A stretch of DNA of 64,000 bases, taken from NCBI GenBank assembly GCA_018402015.1, contig JAGYJL010000003.1:27043-91042 (forward strand), written 5' to 3'. Made by a program: the position numbers and the translations under genes. This document shows, in pieces, positions 46,411 through 53,729 of this stretch. The stretch is from Flavobacteriales bacterium. Lineage in GTDB: Bacteria; Bacteroidota; Bacteroidia; UBA10329. The first letter of the stretch is position 1. Each line of letters starts with the position of its first letter. The notes below the pieces were generated by a model. That model had not been told where the DNA came from. It searched no databases and saw only the letters and a program-made list of their open reading frames with translations.

Positions 46411-46466
46411 AAATGTAAAATGACCAAGGTCTACTGACGTTTTCCCTTTTCGTTTTCCCGTTTTTC
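46392..46466 (+). repeat. Heptanucleotide repeats at the folE 3' end and before the photolyase gene
   Basis: AATGAAA, AATGAAG, AATGAAA and ATGTAAA run in tandem across the folE stop codon (46392-46423). After 15 bases, GTTTTCC-type heptamers (46439-46466) lead up to the photolyase start. The second block is roughly complementary in character to the first and could pair with it. Confidence 0.6.
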
Positions 46467-46469
46467 TTC

Positions 46470-47755
46470 ATGATTAAAAGAAGTTTCCATTTTTTTTGGT
46501 TTAGGCGCGATGGCGCTTGGATGACAATGCAGCATTGTATCACGCGCTGCATTCAGGAAAACCAGTACTTCCTATTTTCATTTTCGATGAAGATTCTCTC
46601 AAAACTGGAAACAAGCGATAAAAGGGTTGATTTCATTCACAGAACCTTGACAGAACTTAAATCGGAACTCAAAAAGTTGGGTTCTGATGTGGTTTTTTCA
46701 TGGAACTCCCTTTTCGGGTTTACAGCTGATTTCAATAGAAGTCAAATCGTTTTACGAATCATGATTATGAGCCGTACGCACAAGAACGAGATGCTGAAAT
46801 TGTTGCACTGCTTGAATGATAAAGGTGCTTCATTTCAAACGTTCAAAGACCAGTGCATTTTTGAGAAAGACGAAGTGCTTAAGGATGATGGCAAACCATA
46901 CACTGTTTACACACCTTATTCGAATGGAAGGCTAAGCTGAACGCGTTTTATCTCAAGTCTTATCCTACAGAAAAGTACTTCAGTAACTTTCTGAAGTTCC
47001 AAGCCGACAGTTTTCCAAGCTTAGAAGAAATGGGTTTTGAGAAAACAGATGTTTCTATTCCTTCTGCGGATTTTGAACTCAGCATTATCAAGAATTACCA
47101 CAAGACGCGAGACATCCCAAGTCTTTCGGGAACATCTCGCTTGAGTGTTCATCTCCGGTTCGGTACAATTAGCATTCGAAAACTGGCGAAGTTGGCGTTG
47201 GAAACGAACGAAAAGTTCTTGAACGAACTCATTTGGCGCGATTTCTACATGATGATTCTATGGCATTTCCCACATGTGGTTGAAGGTGCTTTCAGGCCAG
47301 CGTACGATAAAATAGAGTGGGAGCATAACGAACAACATTTTGAAGCCTGGTGCAAAGGCGAAACTGGCTATGCGATAATTGATGCTGGCATGCGCGAACT
47401 GAATGAAACAGGTTTCATGCACAACCGTGTTCGGATGATCGTAGCTAGTTTTCTTACTAAACATCTATTGCTAGACTGGCGTTGGGGAGAAGCCTATTTT
47501 GCTGAAAAACTGCTTGATTTTGAACTTTCGAGCAACAATGGTGGATGGCAATGGGCTTCTGGTTCGGGTTGCGATGCTGCTCCGTATTTCCGCGTGTTCA
47601 ATCCGTACTTGCAAACCGAGAAATTCGACCCACAGTTGAGATACGTTCAAAAATGGGTTCCTGAGTTTCAAGAGCTCACTTATCCGCAGCCAATAGTAGA
47701 TCATAAGTTTGCCAGGCAGCGCGCCATTGATAGGTACCAGAAGGCGTTGAAATAA
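46470..47755 (+). CDS. phr: Class I DNA photolyase/cryptochrome (frameshifted in the N-terminal part)
   Basis: The ATG at 46470 follows the repeat block; the first 160 codons are broken by several indels but read FWFRRDLRL-D-NAALYHAL-like, then ILSKLETSDKRVDFIHRTLTE and GKPYTVYTPYS. The intact C-terminal 241 residues contain the FAD-binding core: GTSRLSVHLRFGTISIRKL, LNELIWRDFYMMIL, GYAIIDAGMRELNETGFMHNRVRM and DFELSSNNGGWQWASGSGCD, with the conserved Trp chain. The enzyme repairs UV-induced cyclobutane dimers using light, or acts as a cryptochrome. It is the last gene of the light-linked cluster and is followed by a terminator. Confidence 0.92.
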
Positions 47756-47790
47756 AAAAGCCCAACCAAATTTGGTCGGGCTTTTCTTTA
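47754..47790 (+). terminator. Terminator after the photolyase gene
   Basis: AAAAAAGCCCAACC and GGTCGGGCTTTT pair with one mismatch around AAATTT. It separates the convergent photolyase and small secreted protein genes and may serve both. Confidence 0.85.
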
Positions 47791-47806
47791 TTGTTTTTGC
47801 TTGGAA

Positions 47807-48136
47807 TTATTCCACAACAAAGGAACTTTTACTGGCGTACTCGCCATTTTCGCGTACCACAGCAACGTAATCTCCTTTAGGTAGGGCTTGAACATCAATC
47901 TTGTTCACACCTAAACCTAATGTGGTTTCTAAAACTATTTCGCCAAGAGAGCTGAACACAGATACAGTTACTGATGCACCAGAAAGTTCATCGTCCACAT
48001 CAATGCTCAAATAATTATTCTCAACGCGTGGCGAAATCTCAACTTTGTTCTCTGAAGTTGGGTCGTTGTCAGAGGTATTGGCCTTTCCTCCTAAACTTAG
48101 TGCAGAGAGCAAAAAAAGGCTTAATAGGTACTTCAT
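47807..48136 (-). CDS. Short secreted protein consisting mainly of a T9SS-like tail
   Basis: The start is set at MKYLLSLFLLSALSLGGKANT, giving a 109-residue protein with a signal peptide. After a short Asp/Ser-rich linker, most of the mature chain (YLSIDVDDELSGASVTVSVF, LGEIVLETTLGLGVNKIDV, LPKGDYVAVV) has the three-block layout of T9SS type A sorting domains but no cargo domain in front. It might be a free-standing beta-sandwich, or a remnant of a larger protein. It converges with the photolyase gene. Confidence 0.65.
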   Translation of the reverse strand: MKYLLSLFLLSALSLGGKANTSDNDPTSENKVEISPRVENNYLSIDVDDELSGASVTVSVFSSLGEIVLETTLGLGVNKIDVQALPKGDYVAVVRENGEYASKSSFVVE

Positions 48137-48270
48137 AAAATGTGTTTTTGAAGGGGTTCGATTCATGCCGCGAATGTATACTTCACACTACTTTGGACTT
48201 TCAAATTTGTATCATCTTTTTCAACAATCACATGTTCATTGTTGAAAATGACTGTTAGTTGTTACGTGAA

Positions 48271-48654
48271 TCACGCAACTTTGGCCAATAATGAGGTTTC
48301 GTACTCTAATTCTACCACAATAGCAGTTGGCGGTAAATACTTTTCTTTCACCACTTCAGCAATGGTTATTCGGTAAATACTGCCGGTAGATTGAAGTTGC
48401 GCAATACGTTTTGCCATTTGACTATTAAGGATTCCCAATCGGTAAGAACCGTAGTTCACTCCGAACATAATATGGCGGTTGTCTGCACCCGTAATTGAAT
48501 GAATTGCTAGAACACAACCTTTACGTAAATGATGATATACAAATGGTACATCACTTCTGTCAATTCCGCCTAAAAAACCATTAATAGAAACGGTGTTTGC
48601 GTGTTGAATGTGCTCGTGCGAGATGTTCAAGTGATTTGATCTATTATACTGCAT
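48271..48654 (-). CDS. HIRAN-domain-like protein
   Basis: The 127-residue ORF contains a single small beta-domain: VSINGFLGGI, GCVLAIHSITGADNRHIMFGVNYGSYRLGILNS split over strands, AKRIAQLQSTGSIYRITIAEVV and PTAIVVELEYE. The order 'function near the start, then LGILN, then A-x-x-I-A-x-L' resembles HIRAN domains, which bind DNA ends in repair helicases and also occur as free-standing bacterial proteins. The match is by eye only. It overlaps the start-proximal end of the next reverse gene by 11 bases, implying one transcript. Confidence 0.5.
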   Translation of the reverse strand: MQYNRSNHLNISHEHIQHANTVSINGFLGGIDRSDVPFVYHHLRKGCVLAIHSITGADNRHIMFGVNYGSYRLGILNSQMAKRIAQLQSTGSIYRITIAEVVKEKYLPPTAIVVELEYETSLLAKVA

Positions 48655-49108
48655 GTCGGTATTTTTTAGCGCTGTTTACAATAGTGTTAAGCTCGGTGGT
48701 AGGTTCAGAAAGTTTTCGAAGCCATGATCTCAATCCTTCTATCTGCTCTGTATCATCTCCAGAAAGGTTTCTTGTAGCATCAGCAAGCGATTCTTGAATA
48801 AGTGGTCTGATGTCGGCATGGATGAACACAGGTTTCAGATTCAGCCATTCGTTGGTCTGTTCGTGCCAAACCTGTTTTTTAAGTAGTCCTTCGTTACTAG
48901 TGAATTCAGTGAATGATTTCCAGAAAGCCCGTTTGGTGAAGAACACATTGAAATCGCCATTCTCGGTTATGGGGCGAGAGAAATCGATAAGATCGGATTC
49001 CTCCAGAAATAGCGTGCTCCCATTTCCGATGTTCTGACGGAAGATCAATCTTCTGAATCCGTCCTTAACCACTTCCAGTACTAATTCTCTTTCTTCTGTG
49101 TTTTTCAT
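48644..49108 (-). CDS. Conserved hypothetical protein, cotranscribed with the HIRAN-like gene
   Basis: The 154-residue cytosolic protein has no signal peptide or membrane helix. It opens with MKNTEERELVLEVVKDGFRR and has a central strand-rich portion (NGSTLFLEESDLIDFSRPI, DFNVFFTKRAFWKSFTEF) and a helical tail (LADATRNLSGDDTEQIEGLR). No family or catalytic motif was recognised. The 11-base overlap with the downstream gene and codon use like its neighbours support a real gene. The upstream region is shared with the divergent acyl-CoA ligase and contains a perfect palindrome. Confidence 0.55.
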   Translation of the reverse strand: MKNTEERELVLEVVKDGFRRLIFRQNIGNGSTLFLEESDLIDFSRPITENGDFNVFFTKRAFWKSFTEFTSNEGLLKKQVWHEQTNEWLNLKPVFIHADIRPLIQESLADATRNLSGDDTEQIEGLRSWLRKLSEPTTELNTIVNSAKKYRHAV

Positions 49109-49149
49109 GGTGCTGTGTTTTAATTATATCAGCAAACCAATACCAAGAG

Positions 49150-49168
49150 ACCGTAAACTATTTACGGT
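49150..49168. promoter_or_regulatory. Perfect palindrome between divergent genes
   Basis: ACCGTAAA-CTA-TTTACGGT has 8-bp arms and sits 42 bases upstream of the reverse gene and about 117 bases before the acyl-CoA ligase ATG. This is a typical size for a dimeric regulator site. Confidence 0.45.
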
Positions 49169-49245
49169 GTGATTTTTATTTCAAAAAAATGTTTGTAGCG
49201 TAGAGTAGCGTTTGTGCTATTCGTGCAGGAAACCACCACAAACGT

Positions 49246-49253
49246 TAGATTTG
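49246..49253 (+). promoter_or_regulatory. Bacteroidota -7 box (TAGATTTG) for the acyl-CoA ligase gene
   Basis: This exact TAnnTTTG match is followed by TTAAACG. The stretch TAGATTTGTTnAAC is shared with the ECF sigma promoter at 44160. It lies 31 bases before the ATG. Confidence 0.5.
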
Positions 49254-49284
49254 TTAAACGTAGAACCTACCTAAACATTAAAGA

Positions 49285-50958
49285 ATGGCAGATTATTTAT
49301 GGCATCAGCATTATGGAGCAGGAGTTCCAAAAGAAATAAATCCCGATAGTTATCCATCTATTGTGGCGGCTTTTGAAGAAAGCTGTATCAAGTTTGGAGA
49401 TAAGGTTGCTTTCGAGAATATGGGTGTGCCCATGACTTTCAATCAACTGAAGGAGCGCTCAGAGAATTTTGCAGCTTGGATTCAGAATAATACCGATCTG
49501 GTTCCTGGAGATAAGATCGCCATTCAAATGCCAAACCTGCTTCAATATCCCATCTGTATATACGGAGCGCTTTTGGCAGGAATGGTTGTGGTGAACGTGA
49601 ATCCGTTGTACACATCGCGAGAGATGGAACATCAATTCAACGATTCTGGAGCAAAGGCCGTTGTGATTGTGGCAAATTTCTGTGCCGAATTAGAAGAATG
49701 CCTATCGAAAACAGGGTTGAAATATGTTATCGTAACTCAGATTCCTGACTTGTTTCCACAGCCTAAACAGTTCATTGTGAACTTGGTGTTGAAATATGTG
49801 AAGAAGATGGTTCCGGCTTATAATCTACCGAAGACCATCGATTTCAAAGATGTGGTCAAATCGCAAGGCAAGAAACCAAAGCCGGTTAAAATTAAGAACA
49901 CCGACACTGCGTTTCTTCAATATACCGGTGGAACAACTGGTGTTTCGAAAGGCGCGGTACTTACGCACAGAAATGTTATTGCCAACATGGAGCAGATGCG
50001 CGGACTGATGGGCGATATAATCAAAGAAGGGCAGGAGGTTATCGTTACGCCATTGCCCATGTATCACATCTTCTCGCTTACGGTAAACTGTTTGGCGTTC
50101 ATTTGCATGGGAGGTAAGAACGTATTGATCACAAACCCGCGTGATATACCTGCTTTTGTAAAGGAACTTCGGAAGCATAAATGGACCGTACTTACAGGTG
50201 TCAATACCTTATTCAATGGACTTTTGAATAATGAGGAGTTCAAGAAACTGGATTTCAGTTCTGTAAAACTGGTAATCGGTGGAGCAATGGCTATTCAGAA
50301 AGTGGTAGCCGAAAAATGGAGAGACGTTACGGGCAATTTGCTTGTAGAGGGTTATGGACTTACTGAGAGTTCTCCTGTTGCATCGGCAAATCCAATCGAT
50401 GGTCGTGCGAGAATCGGTACCATCGGAATACCAGTTGCATCTACCAACATGAAGTTGTGCGATGAGAATGGGAACGAAGTAGCGATTGGCGAACGTGGCG
50501 AGATCAACATACAAGGGCCACAGGTAATGCAGGGCTATTATAACCGACCCGAGGAAACTGCCAATGTTTTGAAAGATGGATGGCTAAGAACCGGAGATGT
50601 GGCTGTAATGAGCGAGGATGGTTTCTTTACCATTGTTGACCGTATCAAGGACATGATCATTGTTTCCGGATTCAATGTTTATCCGAACGAAGTGGAGGAT
50701 GTCATAGCATCTCATCCAAAGGTTCTTGAAGTTGCGGCCATTGGTGTTCCTGATGCAAAATCTACAGAGGCAGTGAAGGTGTTCATTGTGAAAAAAGACC
50801 CAAGTCTTACGGAGCAGGAGATTCGCGATTTCTGCGAAGAGAACATGACCGGTTACAAAAAGCCGAAGCACATTGCGTTCAGAGATGAATTGCCAAAGAC
50901 CAATGTTGGCAAGATCCTTAGAAGAGCATTGCGTGAGGAGGAGGAAGCCAAAGCCTGA
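49285..50958 (+). CDS. fadD: Long-chain fatty acid--CoA ligase
   Basis: The 557-residue AMP-forming ligase activates fatty acids to acyl-CoA at the membrane. Motifs are the P-loop-like FLQYTGGTTGVSKGAVLTHRN, the A5 block EGYGLTESSPVAS, the A7-A8 region LRTGDVAVMSEDGFFTIVDR followed by IKDMIIVSGFNVYPNEVEDV, and the C-terminal catalytic Lys in KTNVGKILRRALREE. Length and the N-terminal WHQHYGAGVPKEI block agree with FadD proper. It has its own promoter and terminator, so it is a single-gene unit. It could supply acyl-CoA for beta-oxidation that feeds the IcmF branch indirectly. Confidence 0.95.
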   Translation: MADYLWHQHYGAGVPKEINPDSYPSIVAAFEESCIKFGDKVAFENMGVPMTFNQLKERSENFAAWIQNNTDLVPGDKIAIQMPNLLQYPICIYGALLAGMVVVNVNPLYTSREMEHQFNDSGAKAVVIVANFCAELEECLSKTGLKYVIVTQIPDLFPQPKQFIVNLVLKYVKKMVPAYNLPKTIDFKDVVKSQGKKPKPVKIKNTDTAFLQYTGGTTGVSKGAVLTHRNVIANMEQMRGLMGDIIKEGQEVIVTPLPMYHIFSLTVNCLAFICMGGKNVLITNPRDIPAFVKELRKHKWTVLTGVNTLFNGLLNNEEFKKLDFSSVKLVIGGAMAIQKVVAEKWRDVTGNLLVEGYGLTESSPVASANPIDGRARIGTIGIPVASTNMKLCDENGNEVAIGERGEINIQGPQVMQGYYNRPEETANVLKDGWLRTGDVAVMSEDGFFTIVDRIKDMIIVSGFNVYPNEVEDVIASHPKVLEVAAIGVPDAKSTEAVKVFIVKKDPSLTEQEIRDFCEENMTGYKKPKHIAFRDELPKTNVGKILRRALREEEEAKA

Positions 50959-50978
50959 TTCTCAAATGCATTGAAAAA

Positions 50979-51010
50979 GAAAGGGCGGTTCCATTGGAGC
51001 CGCCCTTTTC
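50979..51010 (+). terminator. Terminator after fadD
   Basis: GAAAGGGCGG and CCGCCCTTTTC pair around TTCCATTGGAG, lying between convergent fadD and the cold-shock gene. Confidence 0.88.
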
Positions 51011-51030
51011 ATTTTATACGCTTCTTTAAA

Positions 51031-51480
51031 TCATCTTACAACCTTCACCTTTGCAGCTTCTGGACCTTTCATTCCGGGCTGTACTTCAAACGTTACTTTA
51101 TTGCCTTCGTTGATGTCTTCCGTTACGTTATTGATGTGAACGAAAATACTTTCTTGATTATCAGTGTCTTTGATGAAACCGTATCCTTTATCGTGGTTGA
51201 AGAATGACACGATGCCATTTCTAACCGGGTCAAAATCAGAATCATCCTTTTTCGGTATACCGAGCTCAATATCCTCAGCCTTGATAACTTCTTTTTTCTT
51301 TGTTGGATCCGGTGGCGTGTCAACGATCATACCGTTTTCATCCACATAAGCAATCATATCATCAAAGCTGCTTTTGCCCTCTTCTTTTCTGGCCATTTTG
51401 GCCTCTTCCTTCTCCTTGCGTTTTTTCGCTTTCTTCTTTTCTCGTTCTTTTTTACCGAATGTTTCCTGAGATCTACCCAT
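51031..51480 (-). CDS. Cold-shock domain protein with charged N-terminal extension
   Basis: Residues 86-149 form a complete cold-shock domain: NGIVSFFNHDKGYGFIKD (RNP1 KGYGFI), SIFVHINNV (RNP2) and the closing KGPEAAKVKVV. It binds single-stranded RNA or DNA. Ahead of it is a highly basic/acidic lead (KKEREKKKAKKRKEKEEAK) and an acidic linker (YVDENGMIVDTPPDPTKKKE). This extended architecture is common in Bacteroidota CspA relatives and probably modulates RNA binding. A TATCTTTG box about 130 bases upstream implies a long leader, as in other cold-shock mRNAs. Confidence 0.92.
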   Translation of the reverse strand: MGRSQETFGKKEREKKKAKKRKEKEEAKMARKEEGKSSFDDMIAYVDENGMIVDTPPDPTKKKEVIKAEDIELGIPKKDDSDFDPVRNGIVSFFNHDKGYGFIKDTDNQESIFVHINNVTEDINEGNKVTFEVQPGMKGPEAAKVKVVR

Positions 51481-51609
51481 TTATACCGTAGTGCACTTTT
51501 ATTGTATTTGGTCTTGTACGAACCGAGGGATTACAACGCGTTCTGAAAGATTGTCAGAAAGTGCAATTTCGATGACCTTGGAAACCAAATTTACCCAAGG
51601 TTCTTTGCG

Positions 51610-51617
51610 CAAAGATA
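51610..51617 (-). promoter_or_regulatory. -7 box (TATCTTTG) with long leader to the cold-shock gene
   Basis: This exact TAnnTTTG match on the reverse strand lies 130 bases upstream of the cold-shock ATG and just downstream of the WYL gene's stop. Confidence 0.4.
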
Positions 51618-51648
51618 GCAAACCGTTATTTGCCTTTGGAAAATGATT

Positions 51649-52626
51649 TCAGTCCAAGCTAATATCCACAGGCTCAATGACTTTTACCCCAGTTCCAAAA
51701 GATCGAATGGTGGCTTTCAATTCGTAGCTCGGAATAACCTTCAGTTCTACCGTCAGTCCATCCGCACTTTCATTGATGATCTTTTGCGTTGGATGCAAAG
51801 GTTGGGCTTTTACGTAGCGACCTTCTTGCGAAGCAAATTTCAGCACAATTTTCTCCGGTTTTCCGCCAGCCGTAATGCCAAAACTGTATTTGAATAAGGT
51901 TTCAGGATCAAAGCTTTTATCCACGGTAAAATAATTTTCTCGGATGGAGAGATCGGAGATGCGGTCGAGGCCAAAGGTTTTTACTTTCCCCGCATCGGCA
52001 TCTTTACCGATAACATACCAACGGTTACGGTATTCTTTCAGTAAATAGGGATGCAGCACGCGTTCGCTTTCACTTTCATCCAAAAACGAAATATATCTGA
52101 AACGCAATTCGCGGGTTTCTTTGATCGCTTGTAGCAAGATCGGAAGTAGATCGGTTCCTTTTGCCATAGGTGTGTTCTCAAACTGCACGAAGCGATCGAT
52201 GGCATCGTCTTGAATTTCGGGCGAAATGCTCAATCGGTCCATGATCTTCTGAATGGCGGATCCGAATTGGTCGAAGATGGCCAGATCCTTGAACTGGAAA
52301 AGCGTGGTGGCAGCAAAACGAATGGCTTCTTTGTCCTCTTCGCTCAAACTGATCTCCTTAATGGTATACTCCGGATCTTCGTAGAAATAGCCTTTTTCGA
52401 GCTTTGAATATGCAATAGGGGCGTAATACCCCAATTCACCTTCATTCTTCATTGCCCACATGTCCTTTTCGATGGTGCTGATGGAAATCCGCTCGTCCGA
52501 ACTTCCGTAAAGCGCTTGTTCGCAGGCATATTTCAGGTCTTCCTTTGTCGGGAATTTCCGGCCTTTGTTGGTCAGGCAATCGTCAATAATGCGGTAGCGG
52601 AGTAAAGCGTATTTGTTGGCTGGCAT
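51649..52626 (-). CDS. WYL-domain transcriptional regulator
   Basis: The 325-residue protein begins with a winged helix-turn-helix (MPANKYALLRYRIIDDCLTN to DERISISTIEKDMWAMKNE). It continues with a helical linker and the WYL domain (ELRFRYISFLDESESERVLHPYLLKEYRNRWYVIGKDADAG) plus the WCX extension (PEKIVLKFASQEGRYVKAQPLHPTQKII). WYL proteins bind nucleic acids or nucleotide signals and often act as repressors in stress, DNA-damage or defence genes. The second residue set is WYV, as allowed in the family. No defence gene lies nearby, and its target is unknown. Confidence 0.93.
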   Translation of the reverse strand: MPANKYALLRYRIIDDCLTNKGRKFPTKEDLKYACEQALYGSSDERISISTIEKDMWAMKNEGELGYYAPIAYSKLEKGYFYEDPEYTIKEISLSEEDKEAIRFAATTLFQFKDLAIFDQFGSAIQKIMDRLSISPEIQDDAIDRFVQFENTPMAKGTDLLPILLQAIKETRELRFRYISFLDESESERVLHPYLLKEYRNRWYVIGKDADAGKVKTFGLDRISDLSIRENYFTVDKSFDPETLFKYSFGITAGGKPEKIVLKFASQEGRYVKAQPLHPTQKIINESADGLTVELKVIPSYELKATIRSFGTGVKVIEPVDISLD

Positions 52627-52653
52627 GGGGTAAAGTTAACTTCAACTAGGCAT

Positions 52654-52682
52654 AAAAAAAGCCGGACAAGCCGGCTTCTTTT
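52654..52682 (-). terminator. Terminator between the nucleotidyltransferase and WYL genes
   Basis: GAAGCCGGC and GCCGGCTTTTTTT pair on the reverse strand around TTGTCC-type loop sequence, following the nucleotidyltransferase stop. Confidence 0.85.
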
Positions 52683-52695
52683 CAATTCAATTATC

Positions 52696-53592
52696 TCACC
52701 AAAGTGGGCTAGGATATTTTCCTTCATCCACCAGTTTTTGGAAGGCTTCAACTACTACAGGGCGGTCTTCGATGTAAGTAACGCCATACCAGCGGTCGTT
52801 GCTCGTCAACACTGGGAATTTGGCTTTGCCCGCATTGATCAAAGTGTCTGCTACCAAAGGAATGAAGAATTCTGCCTTTGGGTTTTCGCGATTCTCCTTC
52901 ACGAAATCGATGAACATCTTTCTACTCACTTCAAAGATTTTCGGATGAAATCCCCAGAAGTTCATGGAAACAACACTATCTGGATTTACTTCAAACGTTG
53001 CATCTCCTTCGTGGTATACCACTTTTTCTCCTTCCCAATGGATTTTCGTACGCTCATCAACTTTTGCCAAGTTATTGTCTGCATCGGCCACACAAACACC
53101 GCGACTTACCTGTCCGTGTTCGCTCAGTGTATTTCTAAGCACGTATCCTACCATAGTGTAGGTGTCTTCTGTGCATCGGTTCTTTAGAAAGTCAGCTACT
53201 TGATGGAAACCGTCTGAACCGTAGAAATCATCCGCATTGATCACGGCAAATGGCTCGTTGATCACATTATGGGCAACCAGAACGGCATGCATTGTCCCCC
53301 AAGGCTTTTCGCGATGCGGTAGGTCGGTTACGCCTTCAACAGGAGTATTCACATCTTGGTATGCATAGGCTATCTCAATTTTATCATCGAATTTTCCAGT
53401 GAACCGCGCCTTGAAATCATCGGCAAAACTTTCGCGGATAACGAATACCACTTTCCCGAATCCGGCTTGAATGGCATCGTAGATAGAATATTCAATGATG
53501 GTTTCTCCATTTGGACCAAGCGGGTCGATCTGCTTCAATCCTCCATAGCGACTGCCCATTCCAGCAGCAAGTATCAATAGTGTCGGTTTCAT
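52696..53592 (-). CDS. Sugar-phosphate nucleotidyltransferase family protein
   Basis: The GT-A-type fold is clear from TLLILAAGMGSRYGGLKQID (the G-x-G-x-R-x-G nucleotide-binding loop with an added YGG). It continues with GETIIEYSIYDAIQAGFGKVVFVI, HREKPWGTMHAVLVAHNVI and the metal-binding INADDFYGSDGF. Unlike RmlA/GalU the motif carries YGGLKQ, which marks a Bacteroidota subfamily of NTP transferases whose sugar is not assigned. At 298 residues there is no C-terminal beta-helix, so it is probably only a transferase. It may supply activated sugars for envelope polysaccharides. Confidence 0.88.
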   Translation of the reverse strand: MKPTLLILAAGMGSRYGGLKQIDPLGPNGETIIEYSIYDAIQAGFGKVVFVIRESFADDFKARFTGKFDDKIEIAYAYQDVNTPVEGVTDLPHREKPWGTMHAVLVAHNVINEPFAVINADDFYGSDGFHQVADFLKNRCTEDTYTMVGYVLRNTLSEHGQVSRGVCVADADNNLAKVDERTKIHWEGEKVVYHEGDATFEVNPDSVVSMNFWGFHPKIFEVSRKMFIDFVKENRENPKAEFFIPLVADTLINAGKAKFPVLTSNDRWYGVTYIEDRPVVVEAFQKLVDEGKYPSPLW

Positions 53593-53701
53593 TCGAATTG
53601 GTTATTTCCGCGAATATAGAAACACCAATTCAAGTGCTGTTTGTTGACCTTTGTAAGCATTAACCATCGGGTGTTAATAGTTCGTTACGATCAAGTGATG
53701 G

Positions 53702-53709
53702 TAAGTTTG
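53702..53709 (+). promoter_or_regulatory. -7 box (TAAGTTTG) for the symporter gene
   Basis: This exact TAnnTTTG lies 20 bases before the ATG, with TTCG about 17 bases upstream as a possible -33. Confidence 0.5.
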
Positions 53710-53729
53710 CGAAGCGAGTAATTTCCATC

